64,000 nucleotides of DNA from Allacma fusca (lineage: Eukaryota > Arthropoda > Collembola > Symphypleona > Sminthuridae): NCBI GenBank assembly GCA_947179485.1, contig OX359249.1, positions 248,001 to 312,000 of the forward strand. The letters are read 5' to 3'. The notes beneath the pieces are model-generated. The model did not search any database, had not been told where the DNA came from, and saw only the letters and a program-made list of their open reading frames with translations. This document shows positions 34,540-46,814 of the stretch, one piece after another. Made by a program: the position numbers and the translations under genes. Within the stretch, counting starts at the first letter, position 1. Every line of letters begins with the position of its first letter.

Positions 34540-34900
34540 TGTCAGACTTGGGTCAATTGATTCCTCAACCAAGACCTCTATCCGCAAGGGACAGTGACAG
34601 TACAGGTTTCAAATCTCAAGTCGTAACATGGGACCTTGTGGAATGAGTGCTCTCACAGTAAGCATATATGAAGTTTCAATCTCCGACCTGTGGTGTCAGT
34701 AAGATTCAAATATTAGTCGGTCCACTGTCACTGGCCACATAGACTTCGGATTAAGACCCGTGCTGAAAGTAGTCCCAGCAGGAGCGATTGCAATTATTGT
34801 GGGTCATTGAGATTTACACCCTTGACGAGAGCACTGAAACCACGGACCAATGTCCTCTTTCCAATGGTCTAAATCTCGTACCCCTTTTCAGGAATGGAAC
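34540..34900. repeat. Diverged dispersed repeat
   Basis: Related to 16640-16860 plus 17434-17800 (shared blocks in order, including GATTTACACCCTTGA and GGTCTAAATCTC). No termini were identified. Confidence 0.5.
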
Positions 34901-35474
34901 ACTATAGTTATTACCCTGACACTACTTAAGGGTTTAACCTTCATTCTCCATTGTTTCTACAAGAATAATTTAATATTGATCTTGTTCAAACCAAATCTTC
35001 ATCCTTGGTTGGCACAAGGATCCAAGGTTCGCTATGAGAGTCGCATCTTCAGTTTTCCAGAAGACGGATGAAGGAAACTCACGGCTTGGATATGCGGAGT
35101 CAATTGAGGTACATATTTGTGGTTATCTTGGTTCCCCAGCAATGATCACAGATACCGAAAGCCGTGATCCCTTAGTCCTTGTAGTGACTCAGAACTGTTT
35201 GAATGTCTGCCTTAAATAGTTTTTTCATAGTCACCTTTTCCAGCCAAATATTCCCGCAGAACGTTCCAACTGCCAAAGATTTAAATCAACACAATTCCCC
35301 GAAATCACTCCGGCATAGCAACTCGATATCCTGCAGTAGACAATTTATCCGCAAATTGTTGGGTCACAGGATGGAATCAAAAATGTCATGCACACAAATG
35401 ATAACTGTCTTCGGTGTCTTGTCCACAGTCTCGTACATTTGAAGGTCTCCAAGGCTAAAGGTATTTCCTTGAGA

Positions 35475-35650
35475 GACGTAGGAAGATTTAATCTTGGTTC
35501 TCTGTACATGGTTCTTGTCCCCAGTTCTCTGTTGTGGGTTCTAGACGAAAGTGTTCTTGGTTCTTGCTACCTGTTCTCGGTGGTTCTTAGTTTTAGTCTG
35601 CTTGTTCTCTGTTCTTGATTTTAGACTGACCAATCTAACAATAAGAACCC
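35475..35650. repeat. GGTTCTTG-word array
   Basis: Degenerate copies of GGTTCTTG/GTTCTCTG make up most of this stretch. It resembles the arms of the word-array elements, but no inverted ends or duplication were recognised. Confidence 0.55.
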
Positions 35651-37605
35651 AGTATTAGACAGTTGGACCTTCACCGGGTAATCTTCTCCTCTAATTTGAA
35701 AGAGTGTGCCGTCGTCTTCGTCACCATACATGGGCACCGTAACAAGGGAAAGAGGGATGCCTTGCCCTTTATTTCGTCCTATCTCTCACAAAAAAACTAA
35801 AATCGAAATCAAAGCATTTTTTGCATGAATCTACTAATAATTGTAAAATCTCTATCTTTTTTTATATATATTTTTGTTTACTTGGACATGCTTAAGTTAT
35901 AGTAACCAAGTGTTACAACAACTTAATCCTGTCCAAATCATCAAAAAATAATGGCATTTTAGATTACAAAAAATAAATTTCATTAAAAAGGAGGGAAAAT
36001 AAATAACGCAATGTTAAGCAAATATTGAACAAGTTATCATCCACACAGAGTAGCCTATTCACTTACGTGTAGGTACTTGACTGGCTCATTTAACCATACA
36101 AATAATTAGCCCACCCGGTAATCTACTTGCTTATTGTTTATTGTGTACGCCTTGGAATATTTAGTACAGTGTAGCTAATCAGTTTAATATAATCTTTTAG
36201 CCACCACGATTAAACAGTAACTTTGGGTAATTCGTCCATCAACGCTTGTCAGACATACAATTAACGAGGGCACTCACAAGGGCGAGGGAGAGGGGTGTAT
36301 TTTAAAATTAGGACCTCACGAGGGTGAGGACGAGTACAATTCGTAACGTGACGTTTGATTGGGGACGAGAGAGAGAGTTTAGGTAAACTATAATCTATCC
36401 ATCGTACGAAGAGTCAGGGGTACATGAAAAGGCCCATCTATGCCGTTTGTTTGTCTTGGTGTAATACGGATTTGAGAATCAAATTTACGCGCTCTGTAGA
36501 TACATCGTCGACCATAGCACTGCCCAGTCAGCTATTGCATCCAACTATTTTACTGACTTCCCATTTCACATTTGACTTAACTGATTGGGTGAGTAATTGC
36601 TGGCTGTGCCTTATTGTGGTCACTGTGGTCAGTATATAATGAAGAGTAAAACTGACTAACGATAAGTGCGTTTGGAGTGGAAGGATGAAGGAGGCAGAGA
36701 TAACTGATAACACGGAGTAATAGTTGTAAATAATGTAAATGCAAAAATACTGACAATGAGTGGGCATTACGGACCCAGCTCACAAGGCGTTATAAAAGTA
36801 ATAGAGTCAACGTTTGCAAAAACCTGTATATAATTAATTGTATCATACCTGGAGCAACCAACCTTATTCATTGCATCATATCTAAGTGTTCAAGAGCATA
36901 ACCAATGCATTTTTGTTTGATGAGTGCAGTACTGATTGTGAGTACTGTCACTATATTTCAACCTTATATTCAGCATGAGAAACATCATTTCATCAGACAA
37001 GAGACTATATATGGTGTAAATACTATTACGTAAGGATTCTAATCAAGTAGTTCGTTTTGCTATACCATTTTGCCCATAATAGATTTAAACAATAATTCGT
37101 ATTTTAAAAACCACCATCTTCCCCCGTACCAGCTTAGAAAATACAATAATAATTATTCTAAAATCTTATTACATTGGATTCGGACCGAGACAGCGTTATT
37201 TCGTAACTAGTATGAATGTTACTTAAAAATTTCCATCAGCTAGTATGATATTTTCTTATGGGATTTAACATGTAAAATATCAAACCATACAGGGGGTGGT
37301 GAACCCCAATTAAAAATTTGAAAATAGGTCAAATTCCTCTGGGATTAATTTTAAAGGGATAATGCATGCTGAGGGATTTGAAAGCATATTAAAGAATCTT
37401 CGTAATGTTTACCACAAAAAATATACTTCTGACTTCCACTCCCCCCCCCCCGATGATGTGGCGCATAGGTAGTCTGTCCATTACGACAATATTGAGAGAA
37501 TTGACCTATTCTGCAATATTATATTCAAAGGTTTAGGGACAAGGCTGTACGCTCACACAAAGTTTCATTTCGATCCGAGACATCCACCCCGAGAGGTTCA
37601 CTTGT
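35651..37605. other. Unassigned DNA
   Basis: No gene was supported. There are GA-rich stretches at 36262-36380 and a C homopolymer at about 37440-37451. Open frames are short and lack motifs. Confidence 0.5.
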
Positions 37606-37609
37606 AAGC

Positions 37610-38110
37610 AGGGACGGGAATTCGAATTCAAATCGGAATTAGAATCGGAATTGTATTCAAAAAATTCGGGTATCCGAATCGATATTGAAATCGGAAAAAA
37701 ATTCATTAAGGTATTTGTATCCAAAATCGGATTCGAATAAAAACAAGAGTATTCGAATCGGTATTCGAATATTTTTTTATGAATTCCGATTCCAATAAAG
37801 TGTCAATTTCATTGGGTTTTATACTGCCACGTGCGAGAAAATGTTCATAGGAAGCATTTTTTAAAAGCCGCACACATAATATTATATAATCCAAAGACAA
37901 AGTAACGAACGTTTGGCAAAGGAAAAGTATATATTTAGCTTAGAAACGCTTAATGCGTTATGTATCGCTTATGTTTTTGCGATTAAATTGTTCCGTTGAA
38001 TAAATCCCCATTTTTTATAAGAATATCCGAAAAGTATTTGAATCGGAATCCAAATTCCGGAAGTATTCAAATATATTAGAATCCGTATCGGAATTCAAAT
38101 CAGGCACCAG
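37610..38110. mobile_element. GAATCGGAATTC-word element, probably hAT-like
   Basis: The start CAGGGACGGGAATTC resembles a hAT end. Words of ATTCGAATCGGAATT fill 37620-37795 and 38010-38100. The right end is unclear (CACCAG at 38105-38110) and no duplication was found. Confidence 0.6.
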
Positions 38111-38712
38111 AGGGGTCGGACCCAGTGGTCGTCATCAGGGTGCCCAGACTATTCGATTCGCAAATCAGGACTTCTAAGTAAGATTTTAAACAATCAAAAA
38201 CCAAATACGTTTCAAGAAATTTAACTATTTGTATTTGGCTTGCATATGCCAAAAACTTCATAAACATTTAGCAAAGTATCCTAATGCAAGAGATTTTTAT
38301 TTATTTCTTGCATCTAAATTTATAAAAAATTAACATTCCTGCGAGGTATTATTTCATTTATGAAAGCTTCAAATAAAAATGGAGCTAGAACATTCTGAAC
38401 TAAAGCTGCAACGCTGGTTTTTCCCAAAGTTAATGAAACCGATTTTAGAATATGTACATGTTTGTCTCACTACAAAACTGGAAAGACAATCCAAACTTCT
38501 GAAAGATTGGAGATGCTTTACTCCATGATACATTAGGGCTAATTCGACATATTTCATTCACTCGTGCACTTGGTCACAATATTTCCTTTCCTACTACACA
38601 TTGTAAAAACAGCTATTCTTAGGATTACGAAAATTTAATTAAGACAATTTTTACCGTACTTAACAACCAGAAGACAAATCTTCCAACTACACTTTTAACA
38701 TGGAACCATACG

Positions 38713-39015
38713 TAGTGCTCGGACAAATACAATTCTGAATTGGAAATTTTTGGTTCAATTCAATTCACTACTTTTTCGATTCAATTATTAAAGATGAAAT
38801 TGAACCGATTGTTTCGAAGTTCAAAACTATCATTATGCCCTATATACATTTCTATAGAAACCATTGGTTTTTGATTCAGGTCAATTTGGTTCAAAATATG
38901 ACCAACTGAAATGGTTTTTACTGAACTGAATCGAAAATTTAGTTTCAATTCAGTTCAGCATGTGAATTTAACTGAATTGAAAAACCTGATCGGAACTGAA
39001 CCGTTCCCAACACTG
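38713..39015. mobile_element. GAACTGAA-word hAT-like element, nested
   Basis: It starts TAGTGCTCGGAC and ends GTTCCCAACACTG (inverse CAGTGTTGGGAAC). The interior is TTCAATTCAGTT/GAACTGAATCG words. No clear duplication; the copy is eroded. Confidence 0.7.
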
Positions 39016-39037
39016 CATGTACCTGTGAGATATCTTA

Positions 39038-39374
39038 CTGTCGGGGCATTTGGAAATGACACTTGGCCAATTAAGGACAGGTGTGTTACGCACGTCTCTC
39101 TGGCCTCCGATAGGCTGATTATTTTTCAAGATTTTCAGCGCGAAATAAAAGCTTGTATGCAGATGCAATGTAAATCTCTTGCACGGATTTACAAATTGAA
39201 ACTCGATGGTTGACTCACTCATATTACCGATAAAGAGTCAATCTATGGTTGACAAGTAATCGATGGTTGACTGTCACTCTATGGTAGCAAGCACAAGCCT
39301 ATCGGAGGCAAGAGAGGTGTGCGTAACACACCTGTCCTTAATTGGCCAAGTGTCATTTCCAAATGCCCCGACAG
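39038..39374. mobile_element. TA-flanked foldback MITE, 337 bp
   Basis: Inverted arms of about 79 bp (39038-39116 and 39296-39374) start CTGTCGGGGCATTTGG and agree at nearly every base over the outer 56. TA flanks both sides (39036-39037, 39375-39376). The loop of about 180 bp has repeated 'atggttgac' text. Probably a Tc1/mariner-type MITE. Confidence 0.88.
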
Positions 39375-39707
39375 TAAACTGTTATTGGTAATTGTAAGTC
39401 AGCAGTGTCAGCACTAGAGAACTCTTTCGTACAACAGCAGTGTCAATCATTGCGATATTAAGCCGTTCAAAATTAAACCATTAAAACCATTTTACACAGG
39501 GCAGGATTTAGGTTCATATGTATACAGTTTATGTTATTGTTATAATGGACTTCATGATAAGTAATGACCAACTTTAGTCACTTTACCCCAAACTGCTCCA
39601 AAGTGATATTTTTCCTAGCTACTTTGAAATCAGGACTAAATTCAAGCTCATCAGGTCATCAGGTGACCCTACGTCAAATCAGGACTTGTGGGCACCCTGG
39701 TCGTCAT

Positions 39708-39965
39708 GGGTACAAAACGTTTGTTCCCGGTCCCGTTCCTGTTTCCACTCAATGGGTACTCCCCTTAAGTGTTCCCTTACCCGGGCCCGTTCCCGTTCCC
39801 GTGATAGTAGGAACAGTATTTTAGGTACCCGTTTCCATGAATTTAATAAAAATGTGTACCCGGACTCGTTCCTGTTCCCGTACCCAGAAATTAAAAATGT
39901 TGTGGACCCGTACCCGTTCCCACAGCTGGTGTTTCCGGTCCCGTTCCCTGGTCCAGGTCGTGTTG
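39708..39965. repeat. GTTCCCG/GTACCCG-word array
   Basis: Mixed GTTCCCGGTCCC and GTACCCG words. The element at 38136-39699 inserted just at its left side. A possible original left end is CAGTGGTCGTCA at about 38124, continuing after the insertion. The right end was not identified. Confidence 0.55.
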
Positions 39966-41465
39966 TTCTTAAATGTGGTAAAAATTATTATCAGGATTTC
40001 TGTAACTACCAAACCCTGCGTTTTGCAGAAAAAAATACAATGTGCAGGGCGGCTAAACGCACCCCTATAGCAAACGTAACAGTGTAAATTTTTTAATTCT
40101 TCAGAGATTATGTACCGAGTACACCGAATATCAACACTAACATGCCATACTAGGAAAGGATGCAACAATGAATGGAGCAGTGATGTTGCTTTTCCAACAA
40201 TAAAATTGAATGTTGATGACTGTTTCAAAATGGTACTTAACATTTAAGACCAATTGTTGGTCCATAGATAATTTTCTGCATGTACAAAATATCTGAATAA
40301 TATATGCCAGCACGGATTAATTTCCCTTTGTTAGGTTAGAAAAAACATTAATTCTAGCAATTAATTTTTCAAGAGTAAAACTTGCAACAAAAGAATAAAC
40401 TAATAATAATCAATTTAATATTTATTATATTAACTTGTAAAACTATTCTAGAAAACACTGCAATTGTACTGAAAAAGGAGTTCTAACATTATTATCTTTA
40501 AGGCAAGGATATGTGTGTAGAAATTGAAGGGAAAAAAGAATACAATGGAATATGCAAATTTAATTGTTTACATAAGTGAAATACTATCAAGTCTTCCAAG
40601 ATCAATTTTGAGTGTGTTCCTAGAAGATGGTGATGAGAAGAAGAGTCAAGAGTCGTACCCCAAGCAATATAATAAATATAATTATGCATGTATTGCTTGC
40701 GGTACGACCCTTCCTTAAAGTCTATCAAGTTTATTAAGTTTTCAATTCACAGATTTCTCGGTGATAAAATCCAATCAGTTTTCACCTACCCACCCTATGG
40801 TACTGAATTATCTTCGAAGCATATAACACATCCATCAAAGCTTGGTTACTTCGATACATTACCTTTAAACTGCTATTGTGTATTTTTACCTTGCGTCCTA
40901 CCATTCTCTACTACTATTTACCAAAGTATTTACTACTACTCTACTTTCACAAGCGTCCCGATTCTGGTAGCTACCACTACCCGTGTATAGTTAACTACCT
41001 ATTTTTACCGGTCATGCCAACGGTTCTGAGTCCAAAGAACTATCAAAACAATTTTTTAAGCACAAACGATTTTCCATCATCGAGCGTCAAATTACACCTC
41101 AAAAACAATATTGTTTACCTACAAAATGTATCAAAAATCCCATAACACAACACGCATCTGATCAACGCTTTTTTCCTGGCTATCTTTTCTTATTTGTTAC
41201 TCTCAAAATAGCAAATTGTGTATCAAGCAATTAGTCAAAAAGATAGCACTGCACTGTGGTGAATTGGTGTAGTCACAAGTTCTGAACGCGATTTCGTTAA
41301 AACATTTAATTACTTTTTGTTAAATTGGAGCTTTCCATAAAATACATTAAACTGGGATATTGTTTTATTCAACTAACTATTTTTTATTAATCTGATTCAT
41401 CAGTGTTAATTTTGTGACCAAATCCGATTCTGTAACATGATAACTTCGTGACAAAATCTTACTCG
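39966..41465. other. Unassigned AT-rich DNA
   Basis: No gene was recognised. Open frames at 40524-41145 are threonine/serine/tyrosine-rich by base composition and show no domain. Confidence 0.45.
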
Positions 41466-41579
41466 AAGAATAATTGTTTCGATTTTGGCTGTGCTAAATA
41501 TAAGAGATAGGCATGCGCAAGGTTTCCACTTGTTATGAGAATTGAAGCGAGAAGGCTATTAAATCTTTGGAAAATGGGT

Positions 41580-41760
41580 AGATAAAAAGATTTCAATTTA
41601 TTGACTCGAATTTGTTTCACAATAGTATTTGGCACTGTGCTGTAGGAAATTTCAATGGTTTTCAGAAGATCTATCCAAAAAGTCTACTTGAGAACTGTGA
41701 GTATGAATCGTGAGAAAACAACGGAATAAGTTTGGAGAAATTAATTTTCAGGAGTAAAGA
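41580..41760. repeat. Dispersed repeat, copy A
   Basis: Resembles 46815-46965: 'ttggcactgtgctgtaggaa', 'tctacttgagaactgtg' and 'ggagaaattaat' type blocks in the same order. Confidence 0.55.
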
Positions 41761-42158
41761 TGCGGAAATTACCATTTCTGATCTTGGCTTTTTTCATGAA
41801 CGGCCATTCGGAAAAATATTTTCGAAAATAATAGTTAAAAAATCTTTTGTCATCTAAAGTGAAATCAAAAATTGCCATCTCAGAAACTGGAAATGTGAGA
41901 CAAGGTTTACGAATTGATTTAAATCAATTCATAAACATTGCCTTAATTTTTGTTTGTTCGAATATTGCCTGAATGTTAAGTTCCCACGTTAGCATTTTTC
42001 GACTTCGGAAGATGTCATTACTACATCATTTCAAATTTCCTAGAAACACAATATTTTCAAATATTTTTGTATCTACACAAAGTCCAAGAAAAAATGGCAA
42101 GGTTAAAATGAGAAACACGTTTTTCCACATCGTTGATCTTGAAGATGAATATCCGAAA

Positions 42159-42871
42159 TAGTACTCGGACCAGTTCAGTTCAAAACCGAAAAATTCCGAT
42201 TCGGTTCAGTTCAGTTCAGTTTGATTCATTATAATTCAGTTCAGTTCAGCTGTTGAACTGAACTGAACAGTTCGATTCGGTATTTGAATCGAACTGAACC
42301 ATATAATGCAAACTGCAGTTCAGTCGGTTTGCAAGCGGGTTCCTTGCTGGAAACGTGCACAAACGTACATTCTTATCTTTCATTCTCATATATAGTTATT
42401 TAACGAATAATGAACAGTTTATTAACTACTTTATTATTATAAAAAAATCGTTTAATAATTCCATGGGACATTGCTGCTGCTGTACCAAGCTTGGGGCTCA
42501 AGAAGTTGCATTTCGCATTACTTTCTTTAGAACTTCAACAGCTACTTAAAATTCTGGCTTGATTACGGAGCTAAAAAAATTAAAATTGAGACGAATTAGG
42601 TTACTCGGAAAAAGAAATCAGTTTTTTCTGGGATTGACTCGGACGACTAAATTTGGAGCTCTATGTGTGTACATCCGCAATTGTTATTGTTTACCAAACA
42701 CTGCAACTGAACAGTTTGATTCACCGATTCAGTTCAGTTCATCGGGTGAAACTGAACTGAACTGAACTGTTTTTGCTTGAACTCAACCGAAACCAAATTT
42801 TCGTTTCAGTTCACTGCTCAAACTGAACTGAACTGCAAATTTTGAATCGAACTGAACTGTTCCGAGTACTA
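42159..42871. mobile_element. GAACTGAA-word hAT-like element, 713 bp; TSD ATCCGAAA
   Basis: The left end is TAGTACTCGGACCAGTTC; the right end is CTGTTCCGAGTACTA. A perfect 8-bp duplication ATCCGAAA lies at 42151-42158 and 42872-42879. The arms (42175-42330 and 42705-42860) are CAGTTCAGTTC/GAACTGAACTG words. The interior has no transposase. Confidence 0.95.
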
Positions 42872-43089
42872 ATCCGAAACCTTGCGCGCTGATTTTGCTC
42901 GTGCCCACATTCACAGATTTTGCACAGTTCAGTAACATAAGATATTTGAAAAACAAATTTGGCTGTAAAAGAAAATTTGAAATGTCTAAAAACCACAAAA
43001 AATCGGACATTGTTTTACGTTCTGGGCGATTATTACAGCAATTCTTATTGTTAGGCTTCCATGAAGGAAATATGGAAAACAATTTCTTT

Positions 43090-43560
43090 AAAAATCAATT
43101 CAATTTCAACCACATAGACAGTATCTATTACTATTTACATAAGCAATATTCACAAAAAGTTTCAATAACATCGATTCAGTAGTTTTAGAGATTACTGCCA
43201 TTTGACTTGAATTTCGAATTTTCAGATTTTTTGTTTCTAAAAAACTATCGAACCGATTTCAACCACATAGACAGTAGCCATTACTATTTACATAAGCAAT
43301 ATTCACAAAAAAATTCATTGAAATACATTCAGTAGTTGTGGAGATAACTATCATTTGACTTAAAGTGCAAATTTTCAAGAATTTTTTTCTAAAAAACTAA
43401 CCGGCCGATTTCAACCAAATACGAACTCAACCTTAATTTTGACACAAATAATGTCCATAAAAAATTTCATTGAAATCGGTTCCGTAGTTTTTGAATGATC
43501 GTGCGGAAGGACACACGGACGTACGGACGTAAGGATGTACGGACGTACGGACAAGGCTAT
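43090..43560. repeat. Tandemly duplicated retroelement-tail-like repeat
   Basis: Two close copies (about 43106-43250 and 43255-43400) and part of a third each contain 'accgatttcaaccacatagacagta', a TTACTATTTACATAAGC block and CAGTAGTT. The run ends in an ACGGACGTACGGACGT repeat (43510-43552), as at 3' tails of arthropod non-LTR elements. No RT was seen. Confidence 0.6.
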
Positions 43561-43636
43561 TTTACTAGGGGGCTGACGCCACCCTAAAAATGGAGGCAAT
43601 AGCATGTCGCGCCGTCATTCCTAATATGATTGAGAG

Positions 43637-44179
43637 TAGACATGTCAACTACGGTATTATAGTACGGTAATACCGTAATTACCGTAAAAAATTGAGGTAC
43701 GGTTTAGCTACGATAATTCTCGGTTTTTTGAAGCGATATCGTAACTCCATACGATATCGTCAGTCTAGCGGAAGGCTCATAAAATTGTGTTTTTTCCCTC
43801 TACAAGTCATGTCCAGAGCTAAAGCAACAATATTATACCCTAACCCAAGTCAAAGTGATATTTTTGTTGATAAAAATATGCGTACGGTACGTGCTGAATA
43901 AATACATACTACACTTTATTAAGTGTACGAACGTACGTACAAGCCCTGACATGCTACGATGATGACCTGACGACTGACGCTAAACTGATAGTTGAACAAT
44001 TCTGTTGAATTTTTACTACATCTATTTACACGCATAACATAAAAATCGACTTTTATTCACGGTTTCCCCAAAATCGGATTAATTTACGATATCGTACCTT
44101 AAAATTATTACCGGAGTTTTTCCACTTTACGGTAACGGTAATTACGGTATTTTAAACAAGAACGGTATGAACATCTCTA
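43637..44179. mobile_element. hAT-like element with TACGGTAAT word arrays; TSD ATTGAGAG
   Basis: The left end is TAGACATGTCAACTACGG; the right end, read inward, is TAGAGATGTTCATACCG. A perfect 8-bp duplication ATTGAGAG lies at 43629-43636 and 44180-44187. The arms carry TACGGTAATACCGTAATTACCG words. The interior is non-coding. Confidence 0.93.
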
Positions 44180-44187
44180 ATTGAGAG

Positions 44188-44392
44188 GGAGACAATGTAT
44201 ATGAGACACCCTATACATATGAATGGATTTATATGTGGCCTGTAAATGAATAAAAATATTTGTTTGGACGTTGCCAAGTGTCAAGTTCCTGAACACAAAT
44301 TTGCTATAGCATTAGCTATAGTAGTACAGTATACTACTACTTCTGCTTATCGGTTTAATGTCCTATCCTATTTTACCTCTACCGAACTAAAC
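44188..44392. repeat. Dispersed repeat, copy A
   Basis: Matches 46990-47215 in order: 'gagacaccct', 'gccaag...ttcctgaa', 'ctactact', and 'tgtcctatcctattttacctct'-like blocks. Confidence 0.6.
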
Positions 44393-44400
44393 GGAACATT

Positions 44401-44568
44401 CAGGGGTTGATTTACGGGGTGGCCCACCCTGTCCCTAAAAAAATTTAGGACCAGGGTAAAAAAAATGTTGACTAAGGCCCTCAGATTGCAGATATCGTGT
44501 GTAAAGGCCCACAAATCTATTTTGAGTGTTAGGGCCAGGGTAAAAATTATTTTATTAATCCACCCCTG
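44401..44568. mobile_element. 168-bp hAT-like MITE, second copy; TSD GGAACATT
   Basis: Ends CAGGGGTTGATTTA and TTAATCCACCCCTG. A perfect 8-bp duplication GGAACATT lies at 44393-44400 and 44569-44576. Same family as 5972-6100, with about 40 extra internal bases. Confidence 0.94.
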
Positions 44569-44576
44569 GGAACATT

Positions 44577-46810
44577 GATTTTACCATGCTTTCCTCTACT
44601 TACACAAACTCACTGTCTTTTTGCTACCGCCTCTATTTCTTTCCTGTGAGCAATTTTTAGGTACCACTATTTACTGACTATTTTTCCCTACCTCTAGTCT
44701 CAGTAGAGCAAAGGTCCCAGCAGTGCTGTGCAGTGATCGTTTTAGCACTAAAATGGCCGCGTCTTGGCACAAACAAAAAATAATTTTTAAACTTCGCTCT
44801 CTCCTAAACGCGCTTTATATGTTCGCGAGTATAAATTACCATTGGCTTAATACTGGTATCCCAAAGCATTATACAGTAGCAAGGGCGGTGATATTGTCAC
44901 GGGCTACATTTATAACAACATTTATAAACAGTGACTACCCATTTATATTAAAAAGAAGATATTCCTATTAAAGTAAGCTGTGCAAAGACGAGGGATAAGT
45001 CTAAATAAAATATGAAGGTCGTTGTAACTGATCCTGCTGAACAAGGTGAAATAATGGACAAAGGTAATTGTGTTTTTAAAGAAGTTTCGTAATTTGTTGC
45101 AATTTTAATTATTATAATATATTGGAGAAATTAAAATGCATTACTAAGGCTATTAGCTTTTTTAATACTAGAATTTGACGATGAGGGCATTTTTAAATCC
45201 TCACTCTCTCTCTCTTAAATGCGCTTTATAGGTTCACGAGTACAAATTGAAAATTCTGTATAAAAGGAGTTCTGTAATGTTAGATTATAATCATACGAAA
45301 CTTTATTTCAAAAGGTCATTATTTAAAAAATATTTAATTTGAAACAAAAATGATTTCGACTATGAAGTTTTAATACTGGCGCATCAAGCCACTATAGACT
45401 GCGTCAGTGTTCTCATTGGGAAATTAATTAAAATTATCCACCGACGCTGATAACATAATTTGAAGATGATGAAAATTAAATCTTGGCTCTCCCTCTCAAA
45501 GATTAAAACTCTTATTGGTTTTCAATTGCGATTACCATTTACCTTAATGGCTAATGATTTTTTCGATTAAAATCAAAATGTTGTACATCCAGTTTTACTA
45601 AATGCAAACTGGAATAGATGCATCAAGTTTTCAAAGCAAAATGGTCTACATACAATTTCACCTAAAAGCAGAATGGTCTCCATACAGAAACAAATGAGAG
45701 CGTAAGAAGAATATGAGTTTTGACTGAATATGATTAAACGACGAGAGTAATATGAATTTGCACAGAAAAACATGAATAAATGAAGTAAAAATTTTGTATT
45801 ATCTGAAGAAAGTTTGATTTGAAAGCAATGATTTGTGATCTGCATTATTTCAATTTATAGATACGTAATGATTACTTCTTAGTAGTGCCAAAACGTAATT
45901 GAATTTTGTTACGATTTCAGACCTTCCGAAAGGTATACCAAGAAATAAAAATCATAATGACTATAGTTTCAGTTTTACATGGACTTTAAGCCCTTTCGTG
46001 AACATTTCAGAATCATTGCTCGTTTCATTTATTCCGCCAACTCGTTTTAAAAGCGTAATAGTCTCACTATCACTACTATCGAAGAATACTCACATCATTT
46101 GTGTACGCTTTTCAACATTTCTTTTGTAAAAAGTTCATTAAAAATCTTTTAACTCAATTATCCTTCCGAAAAATGAAACAACACATTTACAGACTTTGAA
46201 TTCGGAATTTTATTAATATAGTAATTAGATCAAATTGATAATAACTAATTGATCATACAATAAGAAGAAAATATTAAGTAAGCAAGGTCAATTTAAGATA
46301 CGTTTCTATTACACAACACAAATACTTACCCAGGTTTAGTTTTCTCGGCCCATCCATTGTTTAATGCAACTAGCGTTTTACAGAGAATAGTTAATACTTA
46401 TAAGGACAGTAAAATAAACAAATTATTACTGGTTTCAAAAACTAAAATTTGAAATAATTAAGGCATTTTTAATTTCAGTTCAGCGTTATAAGAAACGTGG
46501 AAGATGTGAAGTACACATTGTGTACAAAGTTATCAGTGAGCAGAGCTATTTATAGTTCATGTGAATGCTGTAATTGACCTTCTGTAAATTTTCATAAAGA
46601 CAATTAGCAGTGTAACTTGGATTTTTTCGAAAAATAAAATTTAATATCACCGAGCTACCCAGTACACGGTTAATATCATGAACATGTCTCTATTCTTCAT
46701 CATACAGGTTATACAGATTATGTAGTCGAGTAGCACCTCATACTACCCTGTGATTTTAAAAGCAACTAATTTGTCTTATTTGACCACGTAATCATTTACT
46801 AGGTTTTATA
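44577..46810. other. Unassigned DNA with a local duplication
   Basis: A block with 'cgctctctcctaaacgcgctttatatgttcgcgagta'-like text near 44790-44835 recurs, diverged, near 45200-45245. No gene was supported. Confidence 0.45.
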
Positions 46811-46814
46811 GTTT

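Larger units (their letters stand above)
38136..39699. mobile_element. hAT-like element, 1.56 kb; TSD GTCGTCAT
   Basis: The ends are CAGGGTGCCCAGAC and GTGGGCACCCTG. A perfect 8-bp duplication GTCGTCAT lies at 38128-38135 and 39700-39707. AAATCAGGACTT occurs just inside both ends in opposite roles. It contains a nested GAACTGAA element (38713) and a TA-flanked foldback (39038-39374). No transposase was recognised. Confidence 0.93.

Noticed and set aside
36424-36783. Overlapping open frames on both strands of 70-80 aa
   Set aside because: Threonine/serine/leucine-rich on opposite strands with no motif; nothing distinguishes them from chance.
37610-38118. 8-bp duplication for the GAATCGGAATTC element
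   Set aside because: CTTGTAAG on the left and AGGGGTCG on the right do not match, and the right end is unclear.
38713-39023. 8-bp duplication around the GAACTGAA element (ACCATACG / CATGTACC)
   Set aside because: The flanks do not match beyond chance, so no duplication is claimed for this copy.
39686-40087. 133-aa open frame
   Set aside because: Its first half is GTTCCCG/GTACCCG array and the rest has no recognisable domain.
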